A stretch of DNA of 64,000 bases from Clostridium saudiense (GTDB lineage Bacteria; Bacillota; Clostridia; Clostridiales; Clostridiaceae), in NCBI RefSeq assembly GCF_000577815.1, contig NZ_CBYM010000013.1, positions 1 through 64,000 on the forward strand, read 5' to 3'. Below are positions 46,768 to 55,895 of this stretch, piece after piece. The position numbers were made by a program, and so were the translations under genes. How positions within the stretch are numbered: position 1 is the first letter of the stretch; the number at the start of each line of letters is the position of its first letter. The notes under the pieces were generated by a model. It did no database searches. It worked only from the letters and a program-made list of their open reading frames with translations, and was not told the DNA's origin.

Positions 46768-48305
46768 TATGTGAATTTACGCCTATATTCAGAGGGGCTA
46801 TAGCCGACTTCCTTTTTGAAGATCTTAGCAAAATAATTGCCATCTCTATAGCCAACACTTGAAGCAATTTCATTCATTTTTATTGAAGGGTCTTGTAATA
46901 AAGTTTTTGCCTTGTCTAATCTATATTCAGTGATATATTTATTTACAGTAGTATTAGTATGATCTTTAAAAATTACGCATATATGTGCTGGTGTTAAAAA
47001 TATATTTTTACTTATTTCCTCTAGGGAAAGATTAACATCAGCATAGTTTTCATGGATAAATTTTAAAATGTTTAATATAGGTTTATTATTGTTATTTTTT
47101 TCTTCTAATAATTTAAAGAAATTATTTATTTTATCTATAAGGTAACTATTAATTTCAAAGATAGTATTCAGTTGCAATATATCTTCAAATAGACTGTTAC
47201 TATCTATATGAGTTGAGATATCAATTTTTCTATCATTTGAAAAGTTAATAAGTTTTAGCAGTAAATTATAATAGATATCCTTTACATAACTTATAGAGGT
47301 GCTTGGATAATTTTTAATTTCATTTGTTAATTCTTTAGTTAATAAAAGTAAACTAGACTTATCTTCATTAACTAAATATTTTTGAAAATCATCATAGATA
47401 TCATTATTAAGTACATAAATTTTAGGATTAAAATTTTCTAAATAAATTACGGAATTATGATTATAAAAGAATGCAGAGTTAACTATTTTAATAATATCAG
47501 TATAAGCATTTTTAATATCATATATATTGTTGAAAATATTTCCTATACAGAAGTTTAAAGGTGTAAAGTTATTTATATATTCACTAACCGAAAATAGCAA
47601 TGAATTAAATTCAGAATTAGATATTAATGATTTTATAGTATTTTTAAGAAATAAATTAATAATAATTTGTTTTTTATTAATAAACGATATCAAAGATTCC
47701 ATATTGTAAATAGAAATTAAGTTTTGTAAATTAGAAATAATTAAGTTTTGATCAATATTAATACAATTAATTAAATTCAAACAAACGATTACAGAAGGCT
47801 TGTCCAATAATGACAAGTAGTAGTCAGAATTATAATGAGAAGATAAAAGTAAATTTATTTCATCATTAGTAATTGAATTAATTAAATCTAACACTATATT
47901 ATCTTTAATGTTTTTATATATTATTTTTGATTTTTGAGCTTCTGTGACAGCATTTCTAATTGAAATTTCTAATTCATCTAAATCAATAGGCTTTTCTACA
48001 TAGCTTATTGCTTTAAGGTGAATAGCTGATTTTAAATATTCTTTATCTGAAAAACCACTCATAAATATAATAGAACAATTAGGATATAATTCTCTAACCT
48101 TAAAAGATAATTCTATACCATTTAAACGAGGCATTCTTACATCGGTTAATAAAATATCTGGTTCAAAATCTTTTATAATTTCTAATGCATTTTGACCATC
48201 ATATGCTTCTCGTACTTCACTGATATTTAAAGCCTTCCATGGAATTGTTTCTAATATACCCTGACGTGTAAAACTTTCATCATCTGCAATTAAAAGTTTG
48301 ACCAT
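46767..48305 (-). CDS. yesN: YesN-like response regulator with AraC output domain
   Basis: A 512-residue regulator. The receiver domain has the DDES acidic pair, the acceptor Asp near 55 (ILLTDVRMPRLNG) and a Lys in YVEKPID near 105. A long, poorly conserved middle section precedes an AraC-type double helix-turn-helix at the C-terminus (LSLEEISKNIFLTPAHICVIF near 415; IASSVGYRDGNYFAKIFKKEVG near 485). It is transcribed divergently from the sugar ABC genes and should activate them. Confidence 0.92.
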   Translation of the reverse strand: MVKLLIADDESFTRQGILETIPWKALNISEVREAYDGQNALEIIKDFEPDILLTDVRMPRLNGIELSFKVRELYPNCSIIFMSGFSDKEYLKSAIHLKAISYVEKPIDLDELEISIRNAVTEAQKSKIIYKNIKDNIVLDLINSITNDEINLLLSSHYNSDYYLSLLDKPSVIVCLNLINCINIDQNLIISNLQNLISIYNMESLISFINKKQIIINLFLKNTIKSLISNSEFNSLLFSVSEYINNFTPLNFCIGNIFNNIYDIKNAYTDIIKIVNSAFFYNHNSVIYLENFNPKIYVLNNDIYDDFQKYLVNEDKSSLLLLTKELTNEIKNYPSTSISYVKDIYYNLLLKLINFSNDRKIDISTHIDSNSLFEDILQLNTIFEINSYLIDKINNFFKLLEEKNNNNKPILNILKFIHENYADVNLSLEEISKNIFLTPAHICVIFKDHTNTTVNKYITEYRLDKAKTLLQDPSIKMNEIASSVGYRDGNYFAKIFKKEVGYSPSEYRRKFT

Positions 48306-48520
48306 ATATATACCCCCTATATCAAATATGTTAAAATTATACCATTATTGTTAGAATTTATTCAACAATAAACATAAAATACAAAAATTATTCAATTTGG
48401 TTTTATTTAAGATTATAATAAATGGTAAGTCAAAATAAAAAAGATAATAATATTTTACTAGTATCTAATTATTTTACCAATAAATATTACTTATGTAGAT
48501 GTTATCATTATATCAGTTGG

Positions 48521-48534
48521 TGAAAACGATAACT
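48521..48534 (+). promoter_or_regulatory. cre-like CcpA operator
   Basis: TGAAAACGATAACT matches 13 of 14 positions of the CcpA operator consensus TGWAANCGNTNWCA. It lies 17 bases before the start codon of the sugar permease gene, partly inside the inverted repeat gttatc...gataac (48501-48533). This location fits catabolite repression of the oligosaccharide transporter. Confidence 0.6.
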
Positions 48535-48550
48535 TATAAGGGGGATATAT

Positions 48551-49546
48551 ATGGAGAAAGGGTTAGATAGCAAAAAAATTAAAAATGGATTTTTTTCGAA
48601 AAACAAAAATAAGGAAAATACTTTGTATGAGGAATCTTCTTTTGTAAGGCAATTTAAAAGAAATAGGATATTATTACTGATGCTTGTACCAGCAGTTACT
48701 TATTTCTTACTATTTAGTTATTTGCCTATGACAGGTTCAATTGTTGCATTTAAGAATTATAATTTTAGAGATGGTATTTTTGGAAGTCCATGGGTTGGAT
48801 TTGACAATTTTAAATATTTCTTTATTTCAGGACAAGCTTGGACTGTAACCAGAAATACTATATTTTATAATGTATTGTTTATTGTTATTAATACAGGTCT
48901 TCAAATGGGGCTTGCGATATTAATTTCAGAAATTGGTGGAAAGTTCTTTAAAAAGATTACACAAACAGCAATGTTTTTACCATATTTTATTTCATGGGTT
49001 GTTGTTGGAATGATTGCTTACAATTTTTTAAATGTTGAGCATGGAACAATTAATACATTAATTGCAAAGCTTGGAGGAGAGAAAATTAATTTCTATGGAA
49101 CAACATGGGTTTGGCCATTTATATTAGTATTTTTCTCAGCATGGAAAAATGTTGGATATGGAACAGTGCTATATCTAGCAGCAATAATGGGAATTGATAC
49201 AGAAATATATGAAGCAGCTCAAATTGATGGAGCAAATATATTCCAAAGAATTTTCAAAGTAACAATTCCTTGTTTGGTACCGACTTTAATAATATTAACA
49301 TTATTAGCAGTGGGAAATATCTTTAGAGGAGATTTCCAAATGTTTTATCAACTTGTAGGTAATAATGGACCATTATTTAATGCAACAGATGTTATAGATA
49401 CATTCACATTTAGGTCTCTTATTCAATCAGGAGAAGTTGGAATGTCAGCAGCTGCTGGATTATATCAATCAGTATTTTGCTTTATAACAATAGTATTTAC
49501 TAATTTCTTAGTTAAGAAATATGATCCAGATTACTCATTATTCTAG
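48551..49546 (+). CDS. Sugar ABC transporter permease (LplB/YteP-like)
   Basis: A 331-residue binding-protein-dependent permease with six helices. The EAA loop that contacts the ATPase is YEAAQIDGANIFQRIFKVTIP near 218, quoted as its core EAAQIDGAN. The N-terminal extension of about 45 residues before LLMLVPAVTYFLL is typical of LplB members. No ATPase gene is present here, so a shared MsmK-type ATPase elsewhere must drive it. RBS aaggggga. First gene of the transporter operon. Confidence 0.93.
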   Translation: MEKGLDSKKIKNGFFSKNKNKENTLYEESSFVRQFKRNRILLLMLVPAVTYFLLFSYLPMTGSIVAFKNYNFRDGIFGSPWVGFDNFKYFFISGQAWTVTRNTIFYNVLFIVINTGLQMGLAILISEIGGKFFKKITQTAMFLPYFISWVVVGMIAYNFLNVEHGTINTLIAKLGGEKINFYGTTWVWPFILVFFSAWKNVGYGTVLYLAAIMGIDTEIYEAAQIDGANIFQRIFKVTIPCLVPTLIILTLLAVGNIFRGDFQMFYQLVGNNGPLFNATDVIDTFTFRSLIQSGEVGMSAAAGLYQSVFCFITIVFTNFLVKKYDPDYSLF

Positions 49547-49556
49547 GAGGTAAAAT

Positions 49557-50453
49557 ATGAAGAAGTCAAAAGATATAAAAGTATTTAATATTTTAAGTTA
49601 TACACTAATTGCACTAGTAGCAATAATATGTTTAATACCATTTTTAATGGTTGTAGTTGGATCTTTCACTGCAGAAAAAGAAATCATTGCAAATGGTTTC
49701 TCTTTCTTCCCAAAGGAATTGTCATTAGAAGCATATAAAACTGCATTAAAGGAACCAATGGCAATACTTAGGGCATATGGAGTAACAGCAAGTTTAACTG
49801 TAATTGGTACAGCAATTGGATTATTTATAGTAGCGATGACAGCATATGTATTACAAAGAAAGGACTTTAAGTGGAGAAATAAAGTATCATTTTTCTTCTA
49901 CTTTACAACATTATTTAGTGGTGGATTAGTTCCATGGTATATTTTAATGGTAAAATATTTAGGTTTAAAGGATAGCTATTTATCTTTATTGTTACCACCA
50001 TTGTTAAGTGTTTTCAATATAATTATTATGAAAAGCTATATGAGTGGAATTCCACAAGCATTAACAGAATCAGCTAAAATAGATGGGGCAGGAGACTTTA
50101 CTATATTTATGAAGGTAATATTACCATTAGTCAAACCAGCACTTGCAACTATAGGAATGTTTATTGCATTAGGATATTGGAATGACTGGTATAATTCAAT
50201 GTTATTTATAAATAATGAAAATTTATATTCATTACAATATTATTTATATAAGATTGTAAACAATATCGAAGCATATAAAACAATACTAGCACAAGCTGGT
50301 GGTGGAACTTCATTAGGTTCTACAATAAATATGCCAAGTGAGTCTTTAAAGATGGCATTAACAATTATAGTAACTGGACCAATTATATTAGTTTATCCAT
50401 TTATTCAAAAATACTTTGTTAGTGGTGTAACTATAGGAGCGGTTAAAGGATAA
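49557..50453 (+). CDS. Sugar ABC transporter permease (LplC/YtcP-like)
   Basis: A 298-residue second permease, with six helices. Its EAA-type loop is LTESAKIDGAGDFTIFMK near 176. It starts ten bases after the first permease and has taggagg as RBS. It forms the heterodimeric channel for the oligosaccharide whose binding protein follows. Confidence 0.93.
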   Translation: MKKSKDIKVFNILSYTLIALVAIICLIPFLMVVVGSFTAEKEIIANGFSFFPKELSLEAYKTALKEPMAILRAYGVTASLTVIGTAIGLFIVAMTAYVLQRKDFKWRNKVSFFFYFTTLFSGGLVPWYILMVKYLGLKDSYLSLLLPPLLSVFNIIIMKSYMSGIPQALTESAKIDGAGDFTIFMKVILPLVKPALATIGMFIALGYWNDWYNSMLFINNENLYSLQYYLYKIVNNIEAYKTILAQAGGGTSLGSTINMPSESLKMALTIIVTGPIILVYPFIQKYFVSGVTIGAVKG

Positions 50454-50528
50454 AGATTAATAAAAAATACAAAAAGGATAAATACCAAAAGGGTTTATTT
50501 ATAAATGAGTTATGAGGGGGATTTTAAA

Positions 50529-52073
50529 ATGATAAGAAGGTCAATAAAAAAATTAGCAGCTATAGGTTTAAGCGTGCTTATGTTAAGTTCATTTATGGTA
50601 GGATGTGGGTCAAAAGGATCCGATGATAAAAGTGTAGCATCAAATTCTTCAGAATTAAAAGAAGTTAAATTGAAAATGTACTTAATAGGAGATAAACCAG
50701 CAGATTTTGATGAGGTTTATGCAAAGGTTAACGAAAAGATGAAGGAAGAAATAAATGCAACTTTAGAAGTGAATTTTATTCCTTGGTCAGATATGACAAC
50801 TAAGTATCAACTATTATTCCAATCAGGTGAAGATTTTGATTTAATATTCACAGCTGCAGGGTGGGGATATTATAGCCAAGTTGCAACTAAAAATGGATTC
50901 TTAGAGTTAACAGATGACTTATTAAAGGAATATGCTCCACAAATTTATGCTAATGAACCAGCAGATGCATGGAATCAAGCAAAAATTGATGGGAAAGTAT
51001 ATATGGTTCCAAATGATAGAAATGAATATGGTACAAACGTATTTGCTTATAGAGGAGATTTAGCAAGCAAATATGGATTTGAATCAATTACAAGTTATGA
51101 TGAACTTGAAGCATTTATGGATGCTGTAGCACAAGGTGAATCAGGAAATGGAATTAAGGTTATGGCTAATGGTGGGGGACAAAATTTACAATGGCCATAT
51201 ATGATTGAAAGATATGGATTCTCAACTGTTAGTGGAGCTCCAACACCATCGATTGGATATGATGTTAATGATACATCAGGAGAAGTATTTGCCTTTGTTG
51301 ATACTCCAGAATATATGGAATATGTAACGAAAATGAAGGAATTTGCTGATAAGGGTTATTGGGCAGCAGATTCAATTTCAAGCCAAGCTACTAGAGATGA
51401 AGATTTCGTAGCAGGAAAAACTGCAATAATGACTTGGAATCTTAGTACTGTAGCAAATAGAACTGTTGAAATGAATGCAGCTAATCCAGATTGGAATGCA
51501 ACATTACTTGATTTAAGTGAAGGAGTTAACAGAGTTGTTCAACCTTATACAAACAATGGTATTGCAATAAATGCTAATTCAAAAAATCCTGAAAGAGCTT
51601 TAATGGCAATTGAATTATTAAGATATGACGAAGAAATTAATAACTTAACTTGGTATGGTATTGAAGGTGAGCATTGGGAAAATTCAGCTGAAGGTGAATA
51701 TACTTCTTTAGAAGGAAGTGATGCATTCCCAGCAGGTGAAGTTTGTCCGTGGGGATGGTATACTACTAAATTTGCTCGTACTTCATCTACTGAACCAGAA
51801 ATAGTTCAAGAAACTATCACTAAGTGGAGTGACAATTATACAGTTTCTAATCCTTTAGCTGCATTTTCATTTGATGATTCTAATGTTAAAAATGAAATGG
51901 CAGCAGTAGGTAATGTTATTACTCAATATGGAGTACCTCTAGATTTAGGAATGGTTGATGATGTAGAAGCTGGTGTTAAAGAGTTTAGAGAAAAATTAAC
52001 ACAAGCTGGATTTGATAAGATATTAGAAGAATGTCAAAAACAAGCCACAGAATTTGTTAAATCATATAACTAA
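50529..52073 (+). CDS. Sugar-binding lipoprotein (LplA/YtcQ-like)
   Basis: A 514-residue extracellular solute-binding protein. A lipoprotein signal peptide (MIRRSIKKLAAIGLS...) ends in the lipobox MVGC near residue 26, followed by a Ser-rich linker. The mature protein has the family features LIFTAAGWGYYS and MVPNDRNEYGTN. ATG 50529 is chosen over ATG 50505, because gaggggga sits just before it and it gives a normal signal peptide. Third gene of the operon; the DUF3502-type C-terminal part matches the LplA group. Ligand probably a galactose-containing oligosaccharide, judging from the GH42 enzyme downstream. Confidence 0.93.
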   Translation: MIRRSIKKLAAIGLSVLMLSSFMVGCGSKGSDDKSVASNSSELKEVKLKMYLIGDKPADFDEVYAKVNEKMKEEINATLEVNFIPWSDMTTKYQLLFQSGEDFDLIFTAAGWGYYSQVATKNGFLELTDDLLKEYAPQIYANEPADAWNQAKIDGKVYMVPNDRNEYGTNVFAYRGDLASKYGFESITSYDELEAFMDAVAQGESGNGIKVMANGGGQNLQWPYMIERYGFSTVSGAPTPSIGYDVNDTSGEVFAFVDTPEYMEYVTKMKEFADKGYWAADSISSQATRDEDFVAGKTAIMTWNLSTVANRTVEMNAANPDWNATLLDLSEGVNRVVQPYTNNGIAINANSKNPERALMAIELLRYDEEINNLTWYGIEGEHWENSAEGEYTSLEGSDAFPAGEVCPWGWYTTKFARTSSTEPEIVQETITKWSDNYTVSNPLAAFSFDDSNVKNEMAAVGNVITQYGVPLDLGMVDDVEAGVKEFREKLTQAGFDKILEECQKQATEFVKSYN

Positions 52074-52328
52074 GATTCTAAATCTTTGATTTAGTTAATC
52101 GAAGTTACACCTACGAACAACGTGAGTAGTGTGTTTCATATAAAGATTCTAAATCTTTGATTTAGTTAATTGAAGTTGACTGAAACTCCAAATTTTAATT
52201 TGGTTAGTTGAAATTACACTGTGTGTCTCATTTAAAATAGCCTTCTCACTATTAGTAATGCTCATAGTAATTATTATGGGCAAAGCTACACCTACGAGCA
52301 TAAGTAAGTAGCGTGTTTCCAGTTTAAA
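52074..52328. repeat. Intergenic region with two direct-repeat families
   Basis: The sequence agattctaaatctttgattt with the following agttaat(c/t)gaagtt occurs at 52073-52106 and again at 52144-52178. A second pair, acacctacga(a/g)ca...gagtag/aagtag..gtgtttc, is at 52107-52137 and 52288-52319. The first contains a ctaaatc-ttt-gatttag hairpin much like ctaaatc-gaa-gatttag at 58-74. No open reading frame was seen. This may be remains of small repeated elements. Confidence 0.6.
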
Positions 52329-52329
52329 A

Positions 52330-52378
52330 TAGGCAGATGATTAAGATTTATAAAAATTATAGTCATCTGCCATTTTTA
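52330..52378 (+). terminator. Terminator of the sugar ABC operon
   Basis: The stem aggcagatga / tcatctgcc (with inner tta...ta pairing) is followed by attttta. It is placed some 260 bases after the binding-protein gene, beyond the repeats. Confidence 0.75.
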
Positions 52379-52524
52379 ATAAAGAGATATAAAAAGTAAG
52401 AGAAATTAGTGCAATCAAATATATGGAAAGTGAGAATTTGTAGAAAATAAGATTAATTTAAAAATATCAAAATTTTAGATAAGAAGAAGTATGCAATAAT
52501 TAAGCGGTATTGGAGGAATATAAA

Positions 52525-54606
52525 ATGATTAAAAAATTTAAACCTGTTAATGAAAAGGTTAAAGGTTTTTTACACGGAGGAGATTATAATCCAGATCAAT
52601 GGTTAGATTATCCTGAGATATTAAAGGAAGATGTAAGATTATTGAAATTAGCACATTGTAATTGTGTGTCTATAAATATTTTTGGGTGGAGCGCAATAGA
52701 GCCCGAAGAAGGTAAGTATACTTTTGAATGGCTTGATAAAGTTATGGATGATATGGCCGCGGCAGGGGTTCATGTAATTTTATCTACTCCAAGTGGAGCA
52801 AGACCAGCTTGGATGTCAGAAAAATATCCAGAAGTTTTACGTGTTTGGTCAGATAGAAGGAGAATACTTCATGGACAAAGACATAATCACTGCTTTACTT
52901 CACCAATATATAGAGAAAAGACTTCAGAAATTAATAGAATATTAGCAGAAAGATATAAAGATCATCCTGCACTTATAATGTGGCATGTATCTAATGAGTA
53001 TGGTGGAGAGTGTCATTGTAATCTTTGCCAAGAAGCTTTTAGAGAATGGTTAAAAGTTAAATATGAAAATGATTTAGAAAAATTAAATAAAGCATGGTGG
53101 ACAGGATTTTGGAGTCATAAATTTACTAGTTGGTCACAAATAGAAAGTCCAGCACATCATGGTGAAGAGTTTGTTCATGGACATAATCTTGATTGGAAGA
53201 GATTTGCTACAGATCAAACTATAGATTTCTATAAAAATGAAATAGCACCAATTAGAGAAATAACACCTAATATACCTGTTACAACTAATTTCATGGGTGA
53301 TTATCCAAGAATGAGTTTATTTAATGGATTAGATTATTGGAAGTTTGCTAAAGAAGTGGATGTTGTATCATGGGATGATTATCCAGCATGGCATAATAAT
53401 TTTGAAAAGACATATGATACTGCAGCTAATGTTAGTTTTGTACATGATGTATATAGAACATTAAAGGGCGGACAACCATTTTTAATAATGGAAAGTACTC
53501 CAAGCTTAGTTAACTGGCATAAGGTAAATAAAACTAAGAGACCAGGAATGCATTTATTATCATCACTTCAAGGTGTGGCACATGGAGCAGATTCAGTTCA
53601 ATACTTCCAATGGAGAAAAGGAAGAGGAGCATCTGAAAAATTCCATGGAGCAGTAGTAGATCATTGTGGACATGAAAATACTAGGGTATTTAGAGAAGTT
53701 ACAGAAGTAGGGGAAACATTAGAAAAATTAACTGAAATACTTGGAACTAGTGTAGAACCAGAAGTAGCTATAATTTATGATTGGGAAAATAGATGGGCAA
53801 TAGATGATTGCCAAGCACTTAAAAATGATAATAAGGGATACTTTGAAGCTGTTGAAGATTATTATAAGGTGTTTTGGAGAAAAGGAATTCCTGTAGATGT
53901 AGTTAATATGGAGTGTGATTTTTCTAAGTATAAATTGCTTGTGGCACCAATGTTATATATGATAAGACCAGGTGTTGCTGAAAGAATAACAGAGTTTGTT
54001 AAAGATGGTGGTACTTTAGTTACAACTTATTTCAGTGGATTAGTTGATGAAAATGATTTATGCTTCTTAGGGGGATTCCCAGGACCACTAAGAGAAGTTA
54101 CAGGAATTTGGGCTGAAGAAATTGACACATTGTATGATTCAGATGTAAATTATTTAGAGTTTAAAGATAGTAATGAGTTAGGTGCTAAAGGAAGTTATAA
54201 ATTAAGAGATTATTGTGATGTAATTCATGCTGAAACTGCAGAAGTATTAGCAACTTATAAAAATGATTATTATGCTGGAATGCCTGCATTAACAGTAAAC
54301 AATTATGGAAATGGTAAGGCTTATTATATAGCAGCAAGAACTAATAATGATTTTGATACTGAGTTCTTTACTAAAATAATAAATGACTTAGAAATTAAAC
54401 CTGTAATTAATACTGAATTACCTATTGGAGTAACAGCTCAAATGAGAACTGATGGTGAAAATGATTATGTATTTGTTATGAATTTTAGTGAAGAAAATAA
54501 CACTGTTGTTTTAGATGATAATAAGTATGTTGATATGCTTACAAATGAAGAAGTTAGTGGGGAATTAAAGTTAAATAAATATGGTGTTAAAGTATTAAAA
54601 AGATAG
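52525..54606 (+). CDS. GH42 beta-galactosidase (YesZ-like)
   Basis: A 693-residue glycoside hydrolase of family 42, which removes beta-galactose from oligosaccharides. The acid/base Glu is in WHVSNEYGGEC near 150, and the nucleophile Glu in LIMESTPSLVNWH near 319. A trimerisation domain (about 400-610) and a C-terminal beta-domain follow, and the zinc-type cysteines of GH42 (CHCNLC near 160) are present. ATG 52525 fits ggagga. There is no signal peptide, so it acts in the cytoplasm on sugars imported by the LplABC-type transporter just upstream. Its own promoter or read-through from that operon is possible. Confidence 0.94.
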   Translation: MIKKFKPVNEKVKGFLHGGDYNPDQWLDYPEILKEDVRLLKLAHCNCVSINIFGWSAIEPEEGKYTFEWLDKVMDDMAAAGVHVILSTPSGARPAWMSEKYPEVLRVWSDRRRILHGQRHNHCFTSPIYREKTSEINRILAERYKDHPALIMWHVSNEYGGECHCNLCQEAFREWLKVKYENDLEKLNKAWWTGFWSHKFTSWSQIESPAHHGEEFVHGHNLDWKRFATDQTIDFYKNEIAPIREITPNIPVTTNFMGDYPRMSLFNGLDYWKFAKEVDVVSWDDYPAWHNNFEKTYDTAANVSFVHDVYRTLKGGQPFLIMESTPSLVNWHKVNKTKRPGMHLLSSLQGVAHGADSVQYFQWRKGRGASEKFHGAVVDHCGHENTRVFREVTEVGETLEKLTEILGTSVEPEVAIIYDWENRWAIDDCQALKNDNKGYFEAVEDYYKVFWRKGIPVDVVNMECDFSKYKLLVAPMLYMIRPGVAERITEFVKDGGTLVTTYFSGLVDENDLCFLGGFPGPLREVTGIWAEEIDTLYDSDVNYLEFKDSNELGAKGSYKLRDYCDVIHAETAEVLATYKNDYYAGMPALTVNNYGNGKAYYIAARTNNDFDTEFFTKIINDLEIKPVINTELPIGVTAQMRTDGENDYVFVMNFSEENNTVVLDDNKYVDMLTNEEVSGELKLNKYGVKVLKR

Positions 54607-54635
54607 TAGAAAATTATATATACGTTGAATGAAGT

Positions 54636-54676
54636 ATTAAGGTTAGTATTAAAAGGAATGCTAACCTTATTTCTTT
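54636..54676 (+). terminator. Terminator after the GH42 gene
   Basis: The stem aaggttagtatt / aatgctaacctt with a short loop is followed by atttctt. Confidence 0.85.
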
Positions 54677-54874
54677 AAAAATTATTATATCTAAAGTTAA
54701 ATGTTAGAATAGTATTTTATTCACGGGTACTTCAATAAAAAATTCTTAGTTTCATTTTGATTTATAAAAATATAAATAAATTTATTCTCTAAAATCTAAG
54801 CTTAATACATTAGTTTAACAAAGTAATTATTTAGGATATAATATAGATAAGTGAGTAAAAATAATGAGGTTTAT

Positions 54875-55306
54875 ATGGATAAGGGAGAATTTATTAAGGC
54901 AATTAGTAAACATAATGAAATTATAGCTATATGTGAATTCGGAAGTTATGGTACAGATGATTGGATAAAAGATAGAAGTGATATAGATTTACTTGTTGTA
55001 ACTGCACCGAAAGTTACTTTTTTAGATACATTTGATATAGAAGATGAAATAAAGAAAATAGCTAGTAAGTTTTATAATTATAACAATATTCATTTGACCT
55101 TTGTATTATTTAATGATTTTGGAAATAAATATGCACGTATGGCAGTAGATAGCGATAATAAGTATATATTAAAAGAAGAAAGATGGTATGATTTTAATCA
55201 TTATGTTTTAAAAGCTGCACGAAATAATGAAAAGTTAGAAAAAACTTTAAAAATAGATGAACAGTACAGTTACTTTGGAGGTATTATTGATGAATCCATA
55301 CTATAG
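54875..55306 (+). CDS. mntA: MNT-type nucleotidyltransferase antitoxin
   Basis: A 143-residue minimal nucleotidyltransferase. The catalytic signature GSYGTDDWIKDRSDIDLLVV spans about 20 residues, with GS...DID metal ligands near residues 24-43. Such MntA-type proteins AMPylate and neutralise HEPN (HepT) toxins. An in-frame GTG at 54851 is an alternative start, but gagg before ATG 54875 is better placed. It overlaps the start of the HEPN gene by 17 bases, the normal arrangement of this toxin-antitoxin pair. The partner is broken (next entry), so the module may be inactive. Confidence 0.8.
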   Translation: MDKGEFIKAISKHNEIIAICEFGSYGTDDWIKDRSDIDLLVVTAPKVTFLDTFDIEDEIKKIASKFYNYNNIHLTFVLFNDFGNKYARMAVDSDNKYILKEERWYDFNHYVLKAARNNEKLEKTLKIDEQYSYFGGIIDESIL

Positions 55307-55746
55307 ATATAAGAAAGAAAAGTTTTTAGAAAAATATCAAAGTGCATATGATAATTTAGAAGACCTTAAAGAGGCAATAGCTGAATATAAAAAAATAATA
55401 GTAGAATTATGAGAAGAGCAATGTTTGCATTTTTTCAAGATTTCACTGAATATATAGTTGATATGTGTGAAAGTTATATAATAGTTAATGATGGAAAACT
55501 AAAAAGTTCAATATCGGCTACAGGACTTATTGATAAAGCATGGGAGATGTTTTTTTTGATGATAAGCTTAAAGGATATCTTTCAATGGCTGTAAAGCTAA
55601 GAAATAGATATACTCATGATTATTATATAAGAGAAGAGAGTGAAAAGTTAATAGAGGAATTTTGCTTTAATAGATTAGCTTACTTAGATATATTTTTAGG
55701 GGAAAATAAAGATAAAGTTATTCTAAAATATAAGGATAAAGAATAG
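55290..55746 (+). pseudogene. hepT: HEPN (HepT-like) toxin gene, frameshifted twice
   Basis: Three overlapping frames together encode one HEPN protein of about 150 residues. Frame 1 (55290-55412) starts MNPYYRYKKEKFLEKYQS after a ggagg RBS. Frame 2 continues RRAMFAFFQDFTEYIVDM. Frame 3 ends with SMAVKLRNRYTHDYY, which includes the RNxxxHxY RNase motif. The joins fall at an A7 run (55389-55395) and a T8 run near 55550. Adding one base at each run restores a single frame. Both errors are at homopolymers, so sequencing error or slippage is as likely as true decay. Confidence 0.75.
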
Positions 55747-55768
55747 ATAAAATAATATTAAAATGTAA

Positions 55769-55810
55769 AAACACCTTCAATATTAATTTTTAATATTGAA
55801 GGTGTTTTTT
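55769..55810 (+). terminator. Terminator of the MNT/HEPN pair
   Basis: A perfect 16-bp stem (aacaccttcaatatta / taatattgaaggtgtt) with a 5-base loop, then T6. Confidence 0.93.
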
Positions 55811-55895
55811 GATACAAAAGGAATACAGTTGGTAGCATAACATAAAATTTATCATAGCATGTAGTATATTACTTCTAAATATAATGGGGGAATGT

